Below are positions 46,665 to 56,269 of a DNA stretch of 64,000 bases, one piece after another (position 1 is the stretch's first letter; each line of letters opens with the position of its first letter). This stretch comes from Streptomyces sp. CB02400 (GTDB lineage: Bacteria; Actinomycetota; Actinomycetes; Streptomycetales; Streptomycetaceae). Under the pieces are notes generated by a model that had not been told where the DNA came from, did not search any database, and saw only the letters and a program-made list of their open reading frames with translations. The position numbers and the translations under genes are program-made. The stretch covers positions 62,001 to 126,000 of the forward strand of contig NZ_LIWB01000005.1 in assembly GCF_001905725.1 (NCBI RefSeq), read 5' to 3'.

Positions 46665-48947
46665 ATGCAACTCGCCGCGATCATCGTGTCGCTGGTCCTG
46701 ACCGTGGTCGGCGTCGCGCTGCTCGCACGCGCGATCGGCCAGTTCGTCCGGTACTTCAAGCTGGGCCAGCCGGTCCCGGCCGGCGCCCGGACCGACAATC
46801 CCTACCAGCGCAGTGTGACCCTGGTGCGGGAGTTCCTCGGCCACACCCGCATGAACCGGTGGGGTGTCGTCGGCATCGCCCACTGGTTCGTCGCCGTCGG
46901 CTTCCTGACCCTGCCGCCGACCCTCGCCCAGGCATTCGGCCAGCTCTTCGAGGCCGACTGGGTGCTGCCGGTCATCGGCGGCTTCCTGCCGTTCGAGCTG
47001 TACATCGAGTTCATCGGCGTGATGACGATCCTGGGCATCGCCGTGCTCATCGTGATCCGCCTGCTGAGCCTGCCCTCGCGCCCCGGGCGCAAGTCCCGCT
47101 TCGCGGGCTCCAAGGCGGGCCAGGCGTACTTCGTCGAGTACGTCATCCTCACCATCGGCCTGGCCATCTACGTGCTGCGCGGCCTGGAGGGCGCACTGCA
47201 CCACGTGGACCAGTACGAGGCCGCGTACTTCGCGTCGTACCCGCTGGTCCTGGCCTTCAAGGGGCTGAGCGTCGCCGCGCTGCAGAACCTGGTCTACCTG
47301 TTCGCGATGATCAAGATCTCGACGTCCTTCATCTGGATGATCGTGGTCTCGCTCAACACCAACATGGGCGTGGCCTGGCACCGCTTCCTCGCCTTCCCGA
47401 ACATCTGGTTCAAGCGGGAGGCCACCGGCGGGACCGCCCTCGGCGCGCTCCAGCCGATGACGTCCGGCGGCAAGCCGATCGACTTCACCGACCCCGGTGA
47501 CGACGACGTCTTCGGCGTCTCCCAGGTCGAGCAGTTCTCCTGGAAGGGCCTGCTGGACTTCTCCACCTGCACCGAGTGCGGCCGCTGCCAGTCGCAGTGC
47601 CCCGCCTGGAACACGGGCAAGCCGCTCTCCCCCAAGCTCCTGATCATGTCCCTGCGCGACCACGCGCACGCCAAGGCCCCGTACCTGCTGGCCGGCGGCG
47701 GCAAGACGATGGAGGGCGAGGAGAAGGCGTCCGAGGAGCAGCTGGCCGGCGTCCCCGCCGCGGCCCTCGCCGAGGCCGAGCGCCCGCTGATCGGCACCGC
47801 CGAGGAGAACGGCGTCATCGACCCGGACGTCCTGTGGTCCTGCACCACCTGCGGCGCCTGCGTCGAGCAGTGCCCCGTCGACATCGAGCACGTCGACCAC
47901 ATCGTCGACATGCGCCGCTACCAGGTGATGATCGAGTCGGCGTTCCCGTCCGAGGCGGGCACGATGCTCAAGAACCTGGAGAAGAAGGGCAACCCCTGGG
48001 GCCTGGCGAAGAAGCAGCGCCTGGAGTGGACCAAGGAGGTCGACTTCGAGGTCCCGGTCGTCGGCAAGGACATCGAGGACCTGTCCGAGGTCGAGTACCT
48101 GTACTGGGTCGGCTGCGCCGGCGCCCTGGAGGACCGCGCGAAGAAGACCACCAAGGCCTTCGCGGAACTCCTCCACATCGCGGGCGTCAAGTTCGCGATC
48201 ATGGGCGGCGACGAGAAGTGCACCGGTGACTCCGCCCGCCGCCTCGGCAACGAGCCCCTGTTCCAGGAGCTCGGCATGGAGAACGTCATGTCCCTCAACG
48301 CCGCCTTCGGCGAGGAGATGGACGACGACGGCAAGATCGTGCCCGAGTCGGCGAAGCCCAAGTCGGCGAAGAAGATCGTCGCCACCTGCCCGCACTGCCT
48401 CAACACCCTCGGCAACGAGTACCCGCAGCTCGGCGGCGACTACGAGGTCATCCACCACACCCAGCTCCTCCAGCACCTGGTGGACGAGGGCAAGCTGATC
48501 CCGGTCACCCCGGTCGAGGGCATCATCACCTACCACGACCCGTGCTACCTGGGCCGCCACAACAAGATCTACACGCCCCCGCGCGAGATCATCGGCAAGG
48601 TCCCGGGCCTGCGCAACGAGGAGATGCACCGCCACAAGGAGCGCGGCTTCTGCTGCGGCGCGGGCGGCGCCCGGATGTGGATGGAGGAGCGGATCGGCAA
48701 GCGCATCAACAACGAGCGCGTCGACGAGGCCCTCTCCCTGAACCCGGACATCGTCTCCACGGCCTGCCCGTTCTGCCTGGTCATGCTGACCGACTCGGTC
48801 AACGGCAAGAAGAACGAGGGCAAGGCCAAGGAGTCCATCCAGGTCGTCGACGTCGCCCAGCTCCTGCTGGAGTCCGTCAAGACCCCGGCCGACCCGGCGG
48901 GCGACGAGGAGAGCGAGAGCGCTCCGGAACCGGAGCCGGTGAAGTAA
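46665..48947 (+). CDS. membrane-bound Fe-S oxidoreductase (heterodisulfide-reductase-like)
   Basis: A 760-residue fusion. Residues 1-240 have five or six membrane segments of a NarI/cytochrome-b type. Two ferredoxin motifs bind 4Fe-4S clusters, CTECGRCQSQC at about 302 and CTTCGACVEQC at about 393. Two CCG domains follow, with GCAGALED, CPHCLNTL, CYLGRHN and CCGAGGARM near 663. This is the actinobacterial iron-sulfur-binding reductase (GlpC/HdrD-like) thought to pass electrons between quinones and a cytoplasmic partner. The reaction is not established. The 280 nt upstream show no other gene; ATG at 46665 follows a purine-rich stretch. Confidence 0.93.
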   Translation: MQLAAIIVSLVLTVVGVALLARAIGQFVRYFKLGQPVPAGARTDNPYQRSVTLVREFLGHTRMNRWGVVGIAHWFVAVGFLTLPPTLAQAFGQLFEADWVLPVIGGFLPFELYIEFIGVMTILGIAVLIVIRLLSLPSRPGRKSRFAGSKAGQAYFVEYVILTIGLAIYVLRGLEGALHHVDQYEAAYFASYPLVLAFKGLSVAALQNLVYLFAMIKISTSFIWMIVVSLNTNMGVAWHRFLAFPNIWFKREATGGTALGALQPMTSGGKPIDFTDPGDDDVFGVSQVEQFSWKGLLDFSTCTECGRCQSQCPAWNTGKPLSPKLLIMSLRDHAHAKAPYLLAGGGKTMEGEEKASEEQLAGVPAAALAEAERPLIGTAEENGVIDPDVLWSCTTCGACVEQCPVDIEHVDHIVDMRRYQVMIESAFPSEAGTMLKNLEKKGNPWGLAKKQRLEWTKEVDFEVPVVGKDIEDLSEVEYLYWVGCAGALEDRAKKTTKAFAELLHIAGVKFAIMGGDEKCTGDSARRLGNEPLFQELGMENVMSLNAAFGEEMDDDGKIVPESAKPKSAKKIVATCPHCLNTLGNEYPQLGGDYEVIHHTQLLQHLVDEGKLIPVTPVEGIITYHDPCYLGRHNKIYTPPREIIGKVPGLRNEEMHRHKERGFCCGAGGARMWMEERIGKRINNERVDEALSLNPDIVSTACPFCLVMLTDSVNGKKNEGKAKESIQVVDVAQLLLESVKTPADPAGDEESESAPEPEPVK

Positions 48948-48960
48948 CGCGACACTCCGC

Positions 48961-48992
48961 CGAAGGGGCCGCCCGGAAGGGCGGCCCCTTCG
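48961..48992 (+). terminator. terminator of the Fe-S oxidoreductase gene
   Basis: CGAAGGGGCCGCCC and GGGCGGCCCCTTCG form a 14-bp perfect stem with a GGAA loop, 14 nt after the stop codon. Confidence 0.9.
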
Positions 48993-49046
48993 CCGTACCC
49001 ACGCGCCCTGCCGGCTCCTCCGGCACTCCCCCGCCACCGCACGACA

Positions 49047-49360
49047 AGCCCGCGCGGGTCGGGGCACCGGACGGGACCGGGAGCAGAGCCGCGGGGAGTT
49101 CGGTGCGGCGGGACCCGCCGCCGTACGACGGGACCGCCCGCCCCCGCCTCAGCCCGTCCAGGCCGTGGGCAGGGGGCCGTGGGGAGCCCGGTCGACGGTC
49201 TCCCGCCGCCGTACGACGGGACCGCCCGCCCCCGCGGGTCAGCCCGCGCGGGCCAGGGCACCGGGCGGGACCGGGAGCAGAGCCGCGGGGAGTCCGGTGC
49301 GGCGGCCCCCGCCGCCGTACGACGGGGCCGCCCGTCCCCGCGGGTCAGCCCGCGCGGGCC
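49047..49360 (-). repeat. tandem repeat of the 3' end of the LAL regulator gene
   Basis: The last codons and stop of the regulator (TCAGCCCGCGCGGGCC on the plus strand at 49345-49360) recur at about 49047, 49150 and 49240 with their surroundings. Shared blocks are GCCGTACGACGG(G/-)ACCGCCCG, GGGACCGGGAGCAGAGCCGC and GGGGAGT(C/T)CGGTGCGGCG. The spacing is about 90-106 nt and copies are diverged. Three stretches lie in the 397-nt gap after the Fe-S gene; the fourth is the gene's own end. No independent coding frame is supported within this array. Confidence 0.8.
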
Positions 49361-52242
49361 GAGGCGCCGGGTGGGGCAGGGGGCAGGGCCCCGGGCAGTT
49401 CCGTGCGGCGGGTGATGCCCAGTTTGCGGTAGGTGGCTGTCAGGTGGGTTTCCACTGTGCGGCGGGCCAGGTGCAGTAAGGCGGCTATCTCCGCGTTCGT
49501 ACGGCCCTCGGCCGCGAGGCCGGCGATGCGGCGTTCGCTGCCGGTGAGGGCGGCGGGGCCGGTGCGTGGGGCGCCGGCGCGGCGGGCGCCGCCCTCGCGG
49601 AGCAGGTCCTCGGCGACGGTGCGCAGCCGGACCGCGCCGAGGCGTTCGGCGCGTTCCACCGCCTCGCGCAGCGACTCCCGCGCGTGGGAGCGCTCCCGCA
49701 GAGTGCTGAGCAGCCGGCCGTGGGAGATCAGGGCCGAGACCAGCTCCGTTCCGGCCGGTTCCCCGCGCAGGAGTCCGACCGCGCGACCGGTGAGTTCCAG
49801 GCCGCGCCGGCCGCCCGTCGCCTCGCCCAGCACGCGCAGCGCGCGGCCCCGTACGCGCGGGGTGTGCCACACCTCGGCGAGCCGCAGTTCCTCCTCGGCG
49901 AGGGCCAGCGCCTCCCGCGGCCGGCCGAGCGCCAGCTCGCACTCGGCGGCGGCGACGCGCCAGGGGGCGACCACGGACCTGAACGCCTCACGGGCCGCCT
50001 GGCGCCGTCCGCACTCCAGGAAGTCGTCCAGCGCCGCCGCCGGGTCGCCGGATGCGGCGCGCAGCACCCCCCGCGCGTACAGGAAGCGGTGGGTCCGCCA
50101 GGAGTCCGGTGCCGTCCGCAGGTCGAACCCGTCCACGAGACGGGCGGCCTCCTCCAGCCGGCCCGTCTCCACCAGCGCGATCACGGCCTGCGTGTGCGCG
50201 CTGGTGGGCCCGGGCCCGGACGGCCCGGCCCCGGACGACCGAGCCCTCGGGTCGGCGAGCACGGTGTCGAAGTCCGCGCGGGCCGCCGCGAGATCCACGC
50301 GCAGGTCGAGCAGGACGTGGTGCATGGGGTGCAGCAGGAAGGAGTCCAGCGTGTCCAGGGCACGCCGCACCAGGCGCTCGGCCTCGTCGAGTTCGTCCGC
50401 CCAGTGGGCCACGGCGGCGGCCGTGCCGAACAGGAACGGCTCGGCGATCGGGTCGGCCGGCCCCTTCAGGAGCGTGCGGATCTGCGCCATCGCGTCCCGT
50501 GCGGAGATCAGGCCGGCCGTCGCCTCGTACCGCACGTTCAGTATCCGGTGGGCCGCGCCGAGCAGGTCCGGGGTGCCCCCGTCCGGCCCGGCCCGCCGCC
50601 GGTACTCCTTGCGCAGGGCGCCCAGTTCCTCGTCGGACATCAGTACGGCGACGGCGCGCAGCGTGCGCACCAGGTCGGGCCGGTCCGCCAGCCGGTGCTC
50701 CTCCTCCCGGAGCATGCGCAGCGCCGCCCGGGTCTCCCCACTGCGGACGAGTGCCGTGGCCAGGGCCACCATCGCCCGCACCAGGTCCCGGGACCCGCCC
50801 GGCAGCCGTACGGCCTCCGCGAGCCGGGCGATGCCGCCGGACGGGTACTCGGCGCACTCCAGGGAGCCGAGCTGGATGAGGACGGTGGCCCGGCGGACGG
50901 GCGCCATGGGCTCGTCCAGGGCGCGTCTCAGGAACGCCACGGCGCCCCGTGGGCAGCCGGCGCGGACCTCGTCGGCCGCGGCCTCGACCAGCACGTCGAC
51001 GGCCCAGGGCTCGGCCACCGCGGAAGCGTGCGACAGGTGTCCGGCCACCACGGCGACCTCGGCGCCCCCGCGCATCAGCTCCTCGGCGGCGGTGCGGTGG
51101 GCCGCCCTGCGCCGGCCGCTCGTCCAGCCGCTCAGCACCGCGTCGCGCAGCAGCGGGTGCGCGTACCGGTGCGGGCCGTCCGCGTCCTGGCGCAGCAGAC
51201 CCAGGCGGGTCATCGCGGTGAGCCAGCCCGCGACCCGGTCCGTGTCCGCCTGGGCCATCCTGGCGATGATCCGGGCCTGGGTGTCGCGGCGTTCGGCGGG
51301 GCGGCACCCCGGGTACCGGTTCCGCGCGGGCACGGTGCCGTCCGCGGACGGAGCCCGTGCGGCCCGTGCGGCACCGTCGTCCGCTTCCCCGCTCTCCAGC
51401 ACGGCCAGGGAACGGGCGACCCCGGCCGTCGCCCCGCCCGCGCCGGCCAGCCACCAGGACACGGCGTCCGGGTAGGCGCCCGGATACAGCGCGGCGCAGG
51501 TGTCCGGCAGTGCCGCCGGCGGGGCGGACCCGTCGGTGGTGCCCCCGGACGACAGGTCCTCCAGCAGGGCGCGCAGCAGCAGCGGGTTGCCCGCCCCGGC
51601 CCGTACGCAGTCGGCCACCCGGTCGGGCGCGGCCTCGGGGAAGGCGGCGCGGACCAGGTCCGTGGCGGCGCCGTCGCTCAGCGGGGCGAGGGTGTGGGTG
51701 CGGGCGAGGGCGGGGGAGAGCCCGTGGGCGATGCCGGCGCCGGGCGGGTCGATGTCGTACTGGCTGCGCTCGGTGACCACCAGGAGCACCGGCAGCCCGT
51801 CGACGAGCCGGGCCGCCTCCGCCAGCCAGCGGCGCGAGAGCGGGTCGGCGGCGTGCACGTCGTCGACCGCCACGAACAGCGGGGCCTCGGCCGCGTACGT
51901 CTCCAGCAGCCGCCACAGCAGCGCGGACTGTGTCCGGTGGTGCGCGGTCCGGGAAGTACCGGGGTCCGCCGGGGAGTCGACGAAGTCCGCCTCCGCGCCG
52001 AAGAGCTGGTGGACGACGCCCCAGTCCGTACCGCTGTTCTCCGGGGTGCAGCGGGCCCGCAGCACCCACATGTCCCGGTCCGCCGCCTGCTGTGCGGCGG
52101 CCCTCAGGAGGGCGGTGCGGCCGGTGCCGGTGGCGCCGCGCAGCAGGAACAGGCGGCCCGATCCCTCACGGGCGCGTTCGGCCTCCGCGGCCAGCAGCCG
52201 CAGGGCGTCGTCCCGTTCACTGAGGGGTTCCACTGAGGGCAA
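49345..52242 (-). CDS. LAL-type LuxR regulator of the CIS locus with a TTA codon
   Basis: A 965-residue regulator. Residues 31-50 hold a Walker A-like motif GATGTGRT (Lys replaced by Arg), followed by a STAND-type ATPase region, then a long helical TPR-like middle, and a C-terminal LuxR helix-turn-helix (about 895-950, TGSERRIAGLAAEGRTNAEI and ARRTVETHLTATYRKLG). Start TTG 52242 has AGGAGG 5 nt upstream. A TTA leucine codon (residue 922, at 49477-49479) falls inside the helix-turn-helix, so full-length protein would need the bldA tRNA and be made late in development. It lies beside the CIS genes. Confidence 0.93.
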   Translation of the reverse strand: MPSVEPLSERDDALRLLAAEAERAREGSGRLFLLRGATGTGRTALLRAAAQQAADRDMWVLRARCTPENSGTDWGVVHQLFGAEADFVDSPADPGTSRTAHHRTQSALLWRLLETYAAEAPLFVAVDDVHAADPLSRRWLAEAARLVDGLPVLLVVTERSQYDIDPPGAGIAHGLSPALARTHTLAPLSDGAATDLVRAAFPEAAPDRVADCVRAGAGNPLLLRALLEDLSSGGTTDGSAPPAALPDTCAALYPGAYPDAVSWWLAGAGGATAGVARSLAVLESGEADDGAARAARAPSADGTVPARNRYPGCRPAERRDTQARIIARMAQADTDRVAGWLTAMTRLGLLRQDADGPHRYAHPLLRDAVLSGWTSGRRRAAHRTAAEELMRGGAEVAVVAGHLSHASAVAEPWAVDVLVEAAADEVRAGCPRGAVAFLRRALDEPMAPVRRATVLIQLGSLECAEYPSGGIARLAEAVRLPGGSRDLVRAMVALATALVRSGETRAALRMLREEEHRLADRPDLVRTLRAVAVLMSDEELGALRKEYRRRAGPDGGTPDLLGAAHRILNVRYEATAGLISARDAMAQIRTLLKGPADPIAEPFLFGTAAAVAHWADELDEAERLVRRALDTLDSFLLHPMHHVLLDLRVDLAAARADFDTVLADPRARSSGAGPSGPGPTSAHTQAVIALVETGRLEEAARLVDGFDLRTAPDSWRTHRFLYARGVLRAASGDPAAALDDFLECGRRQAAREAFRSVVAPWRVAAAECELALGRPREALALAEEELRLAEVWHTPRVRGRALRVLGEATGGRRGLELTGRAVGLLRGEPAGTELVSALISHGRLLSTLRERSHARESLREAVERAERLGAVRLRTVAEDLLREGGARRAGAPRTGPAALTGSERRIAGLAAEGRTNAEIAALLHLARRTVETHLTATYRKLGITRRTELPGALPPAPPGASARAG

Positions 52243-52696
52243 CGGTTCCTCCTGGGCCGGGGCGGATCGTGGTCGTGCGGGGTAAGGGCGGGTGACGGGG
52301 GACGGATCTCACGGGTGACCGGACGGAACAGCGGCCGTCCTCTCCCTGGAGGACGTGGAACAGGCCCTGCGGGTGCCCCGACGGGCCGGTCCGGGCGGCC
52401 TGTTGAGGCAAGAAGTTGAAACAAGGGGTGAATCCCTGCCGCAGGTATGGACGAAGTGCACCGGGTCGTGTTCCATTCCCGCAGAGCCGGGCCCCGTCCC
52501 CGTCCCCGGGCCCGGGCGGAAAGCGCAGTACGCAGGGCACGGCCGGGGTGTCCGGCGCGTGCCCGGCCGGTGAACGGCGCGCGTGATCTCGTGGTGCGTC
52601 TCGTGGTTCTCCACGATTGTCCGCGTCCCACCCGGCACAGGAGTGTGTGACCGAAGCATCGGACGCGGACACCACAGCGGTGCCCGCAACTCGGGT
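52243..52696. other. divergent regulatory region between two CIS-side regulators
   Basis: About 450 nt between the start of the LAL regulator and the second LuxR gene. It must hold both promoters. A short direct repeat, CTCGTGGT-GCGT-CTCGTGGT, lies near 52590-52610. Open frames here lack ribosome sites and family resemblance. Confidence 0.45.
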
Positions 52697-53380
52697 ATGG
52701 GGAATCGGTTGCGCAGCTCGTTCGGAACCTCGGAAACGGCCCCGGCCGCCGGGCAGGGGACCCGGATCCCCGTGGTGGTCGACGCCCCGGACCCCATCTC
52801 CCGGGCCGGCGCGGCCAGTGAACTCCGCCGGCACCCGGTCATCGAGCTGGTGGAGGACGGCCGCCCCGGTCCGGACACCGTGGCCCTCCTCATCAACGAC
52901 CACCTGGACGAGGGCCTGTTGACCCGGATGCGCAAGCTCGTGCGCAGTGACGGCAGCCGCGCCGTGCTCGTGGTCGGCGCGATCCGGGAGAACGAACTCC
53001 TCGACGTGGTCGAGTGCGGGGTCGGCGCGATCGTCTGGCGCCACGAGGCCACCGCGCACCGGATGGTGCGTGCCGTCGTGGCGGCCTCCCGCGGCGACGG
53101 GGACCTCCCCGGTGACCTGCTGGGCCGGCTGATCAACCAGGTGGGTACGCTGCACCGCACCTCGGCGGGCCATCCCGGTGGTCCCTCCTCCGGCCTGACG
53201 GCCCGTGAGGCCGACGTACTGCGCCTCGTCTCCGAGGGCCTGGACACGGGAGAGATCGCCGGAAAGCTCTCGTACTCCGAACGTACGGTCAAGAACGTGT
53301 TGCACGGCATCACCACCCGGCTGCACCTCCGCAACCGCGCGCACGCCGTCGCGTACGCCCTTCGGGAAGGTTACATCTGA
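52697..53380 (+). CDS. LuxR-type regulator with atypical receiver domain
   Basis: About 227 residues. The N-terminal part resembles a response-regulator receiver (IPVVVDAPDPISRAGAASEL, with VALLINDHLD and AVLVVGAIRENELLDVVECG), but the conserved acidic pocket DD is absent and the phosphoacceptor position is not clear, so phosphorylation is doubtful. The C-terminal LuxR domain reads LTAREADVLRLVSEGLDTGEIAGKLSYSERTVKNVLHGI. Such atypical regulators sit beside CIS clusters in other streptomycetes. The ATG at 52697 lacks a good ribosome site; longer GTG starts to 52583 exist. Confidence 0.82.
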   Translation: MGNRLRSSFGTSETAPAAGQGTRIPVVVDAPDPISRAGAASELRRHPVIELVEDGRPGPDTVALLINDHLDEGLLTRMRKLVRSDGSRAVLVVGAIRENELLDVVECGVGAIVWRHEATAHRMVRAVVAASRGDGDLPGDLLGRLINQVGTLHRTSAGHPGGPSSGLTAREADVLRLVSEGLDTGEIAGKLSYSERTVKNVLHGITTRLHLRNRAHAVAYALREGYI

Positions 53381-53419
53381 CCGAACAGGCAACCGAATTC
53401 GCCCTCTTGGGCAGCCCGT

Positions 53420-53451
53420 CGTGCCCGCTCCCGTCCCAGGGGGCGGGCACG
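53420..53451 (+). terminator. hairpin downstream of the atypical LuxR gene
   Basis: CGTGCCCGC and GCGGGCACG form a 9-bp stem with a 14-nt loop, 40 nt after the stop codon. It may be a terminator that separates this gene from the CIS structural genes. Confidence 0.55.
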
Positions 53452-53560
53452 GCACCGCGCGTCCAAGGGCACGATCGGTGGAGTCCGGCGGCCCGGTGGT
53501 ACGGCAGCCGGTGAGCCGGTGAGCCGGTGAGCCGCATCACGGCAGAGCAGGAGTACGACG

Positions 53561-54205
53561 GTGATCCACGAGGTGGACGAGGTCCTCAAGGGGCTTCTCG
53601 GCAGCGGCGCCCTGGCCGGCTCGGGCATCGAGGTGTCACTGGACGCCCCGACCCGGGACTGGGCGGCCCGCCGCAACGCGCCCGCCCTCAACGCCTACCT
53701 CTACGACATCCGTGAGGAGGTCTCACGGCGCGAACGCGGCACGGTCGCGGTCACCGACGGCAGCGGCCAGGTCGCGAAGCGCCGCCTGCCCCCGCGCTGG
53801 TTCCGGCTGTCGTACCTGGTCACCGCCTGGACCAAGCAACCGCAGGACGAACACCGCCTGTTGTCCGCCGTACTGGCCACACTGCTGCCCCGCGAGATCC
53901 TGCCGCCCGCCGAACTGCCCGGCGCGCTGGGCGCGCTGGGGCTCTCCGTGTCACTGTCGGTGGCCGGCACCCAGACCGAGTCGCGGTCGCTGGCCGAGAT
54001 CTGGTCCGCGCTCGGCGGTGAACTCAAGCCGTCGCTCGACCTGGTGGTGCTCGTCCCGTTCCCGTCCTTCCCCGAGTACGACGCAGGACCGCCGGTCACC
54101 GAGGGCGCGGTCGTACGGGTCCGCTCGGTCGACGGAGCCCAGGACGACTCACCCGGTCGCGGCCACCGTCCGCACCACGTCGAGCAAGGGAAGCGGAACC
54201 GTTGA
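53561..54205 (+). CDS. DUF4255 protein, CIS tail-terminator/cap type
   Basis: A 214-residue protein with the DUF4255 (Pvc16 N-terminal) pattern: MIHEVDEVLKGLLGSGAL, NAYLYDIREEVSRRE, FRLSYLVTAWTKQPQDEHRLLSAVLATLL. In extracellular and cytoplasmic CIS this protein caps the sheath-tube end. Start is GTG 53561 with AGGAG 8 nt upstream. The last 4 nt overlap the AAA+ gene start (TTGA), so the two are coupled. The last 20 residues are basic and probably unstructured. Confidence 0.9.
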   Translation: MIHEVDEVLKGLLGSGALAGSGIEVSLDAPTRDWAARRNAPALNAYLYDIREEVSRRERGTVAVTDGSGQVAKRRLPPRWFRLSYLVTAWTKQPQDEHRLLSAVLATLLPREILPPAELPGALGALGLSVSLSVAGTQTESRSLAEIWSALGGELKPSLDLVVLVPFPSFPEYDAGPPVTEGAVVRVRSVDGAQDDSPGRGHRPHHVEQGKRNR

Positions 54206-56238
54206 ACGGCCACCACCACGACCCGGCCGAGGCGCTCCTGGAGCGCGTCACGCGGCTCCGGGAACGGGTCGCCCTGCTGGTCGAGCACCGCGCCGCCGAC
54301 GACCCGACCGCCGACGACCCGCTCCGCGGCCTGTACCTGTCCGAGGAGGCCGTACGGCACCGCCTCCGCGCCGTCCCCGCCCCGCCGGGGGACGACGGGG
54401 CGGGGGACGACGAGCCCCCCGGCGACCGGCTCGGTCCGCTCGCGCGGCGGCTCGGTCTGCGCCCGCTGGAGGTCTCGGTGCTGCTCGTGGCGCTCGCCCC
54501 GGACCTCGACCGCTCCTTCGAGCCCCTGTACGGCTACCTCAACGACGACGTGGGCCGCCGCCACGCCACCACCGGGCTCGCGCTCGACCTGTGCGGCGCC
54601 CCCGTGCACCGGCCCGAGGCCCGCGCCGTCTTCCACCCCTCGGCACCCCTGCGGTCCCTGGCCCTGCTCGACGTCGACGAACCGGAACGCCCCTTCCTCA
54701 GCCGGTCGTTGCGGGTCCCGGACCGGCTCCTCGCCCACCTCCTCGGCGACGACACCCCGGATCCGTCGTTCGCCGGGCGGGTCCGCCCGCTCACCGTGCC
54801 GTCCACCGCGGACACGCCCGGCGGCGACACCTTCACCGGGCGGCTCGCCGCCCGGCTGGCCGCCGCCCCGCTCACCGTCTACCTGCGCGAGCACCGCGAG
54901 GGCGAGGGCCTGGCGCACGCCGCGCGGGCCCTCCCCGGCGGCGCCCTGCACTACACCCCCCAAGGGCCGCACACCGGGGAACCGCTGACCGCCCTGCTGC
55001 GCGAGGCCCGGCTGCGGGACCGCGCCGTGGTCGTCTCCCCGCTCCCGGACGACCCCGGGGCACTCGTGCGGGCACTGTCGGTGCCCGATGTGCCGGTGGT
55101 GTTCACCGGCTCCCGGCCGTACGACCCGCAGTGGTGCGACCACGACCCCCTCGTCCTGGACGCCCCCCGGCTGGGAGCGGGCGCCGTGGACACCTGGGCC
55201 GCGGCCCTGGACGACGGGGACGGCGGGGCGGAACCCGATGCTCGTACGGGCACACCTGCCGCCCCCTCCGGCCCCCTCGGCTTCGATCTCGCCGCCACCG
55301 TGGCCCCGTACCACCTGAGCACGGACCGGGTGGCGCGGGCCGTACGGGCCGCCCGGCGCCTCGCCGCGTTCGACGGCACCGCCCTCGACCCCGGCCACCT
55401 CAGACTCGCCGCACGCCAGCAGTCGACCTCGGGTCTCGAACAGCACGCCCGGCGGATCCGGCCGGCGGTGACCTGGGACGACCTGGTGCTGCCCGAGGCG
55501 CCCCTGGCCCAGCTGCGGGAACTGGCCCGGCGGGCCCGGCACCGCGACCGGGTGCTCGGCGACTGGCGGCTCAGCGCCGGCGGCGGCCGGGGCCGGGGCG
55601 TGCTGGGGCTGTTCGCGGGCGAGTCGGGCACCGGCAAGACGCTGTCCGCCGAGGTCGTCGCCGCCGAACTGGGCCTGGACCTGTACGTCGTACGGCTGTC
55701 CTCCATCGTGGACAAGTACGTCGGCGAGACCGAGAAGAACCTGGAGCGCGTCTTCTCCGAGGCGGACCGCACCGACGCCGTCCTGCTCTTCGACGAGGCG
55801 GACGCGGTGTTCGGCAAGCGGTCCGAGGTCAAGGACGCGCACGACCGGTACGCCAACATGGAGAGCGCCTACCTGCTCCAGCGCCTGGAGTCCTTCGACG
55901 GCATCGCGCTGCTCACCACCAACCTGCGGGCCAACATCGACGAGGCGTTCACCCGGCGCCTCGACCTGGTGGTCGACTTCCCGTTCCCGGACGGCGCCCA
56001 GCGGCTCGCGCTGTGGCGGCACAGCCTCTCCCGCGTGCCGTGCGCGGACGGCGTCGACGCGCACGGGGTGGCGCGGGACTTCGAATTGTCCGGCGGTTCC
56101 ATCCGCAGCGCCGTGGTCACCGCCGCCTACGCGGCCGCGGACCGGGACGGGCCGGTCAGCACGGCCGACCTGCTGGAGGGCGCGCGGCGGGAGTACCGCA
56201 AGGCGGGGCGGCTGGTGCCGGGCGAGGGCGCCTGGTAG
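54202..56238 (+). CDS. CIS-associated AAA+ ATPase
   Basis: A 678-residue protein. Residues 1-400 form a regulatory region without enzymatic motifs; the AAA+ core has GESGTGKT at 473-480, Walker B LLFDEADAVFG near 533 and an arginine-finger segment near TTNLRANIDEAFTRRLDL. It belongs to the AAA+ proteins found in all eCIS and CIS clusters, probably for assembly or disassembly. Start TTG 54202 overlaps the DUF4255 gene by 4 nt. It converges with the lectin/membrane protein gene with 31 nt between stops. Confidence 0.9.
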   Translation: MNGHHHDPAEALLERVTRLRERVALLVEHRAADDPTADDPLRGLYLSEEAVRHRLRAVPAPPGDDGAGDDEPPGDRLGPLARRLGLRPLEVSVLLVALAPDLDRSFEPLYGYLNDDVGRRHATTGLALDLCGAPVHRPEARAVFHPSAPLRSLALLDVDEPERPFLSRSLRVPDRLLAHLLGDDTPDPSFAGRVRPLTVPSTADTPGGDTFTGRLAARLAAAPLTVYLREHREGEGLAHAARALPGGALHYTPQGPHTGEPLTALLREARLRDRAVVVSPLPDDPGALVRALSVPDVPVVFTGSRPYDPQWCDHDPLVLDAPRLGAGAVDTWAAALDDGDGGAEPDARTGTPAAPSGPLGFDLAATVAPYHLSTDRVARAVRAARRLAAFDGTALDPGHLRLAARQQSTSGLEQHARRIRPAVTWDDLVLPEAPLAQLRELARRARHRDRVLGDWRLSAGGGRGRGVLGLFAGESGTGKTLSAEVVAAELGLDLYVVRLSSIVDKYVGETEKNLERVFSEADRTDAVLLFDEADAVFGKRSEVKDAHDRYANMESAYLLQRLESFDGIALLTTNLRANIDEAFTRRLDLVVDFPFPDGAQRLALWRHSLSRVPCADGVDAHGVARDFELSGGSIRSAVVTAAYAAADRDGPVSTADLLEGARREYRKAGRLVPGEGAW

Positions 56239-56269
56239 CCGCCCCGGCCGGGGCGGGCCCGGTACCGGC

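Noticed and set aside
49179..49415. Short plus-strand frames within the tandem repeats after the Fe-S gene
   Set aside because: They repeat the same residues because the DNA is repeated; there are no ribosome sites and they are opposite the regulator's tail.
50052..52236. Long plus-strand frames opposite the LAL regulator
   Set aside because: GC-rich coding DNA leaves long open frames on the other strand. The minus frame has ATPase and LuxR motifs and a ribosome site; the plus frames have none.
54872..55859. Minus-strand frames opposite the CIS AAA+ gene
   Set aside because: They are shadows of the ATPase gene, which has intact Walker motifs; no start signals are present.
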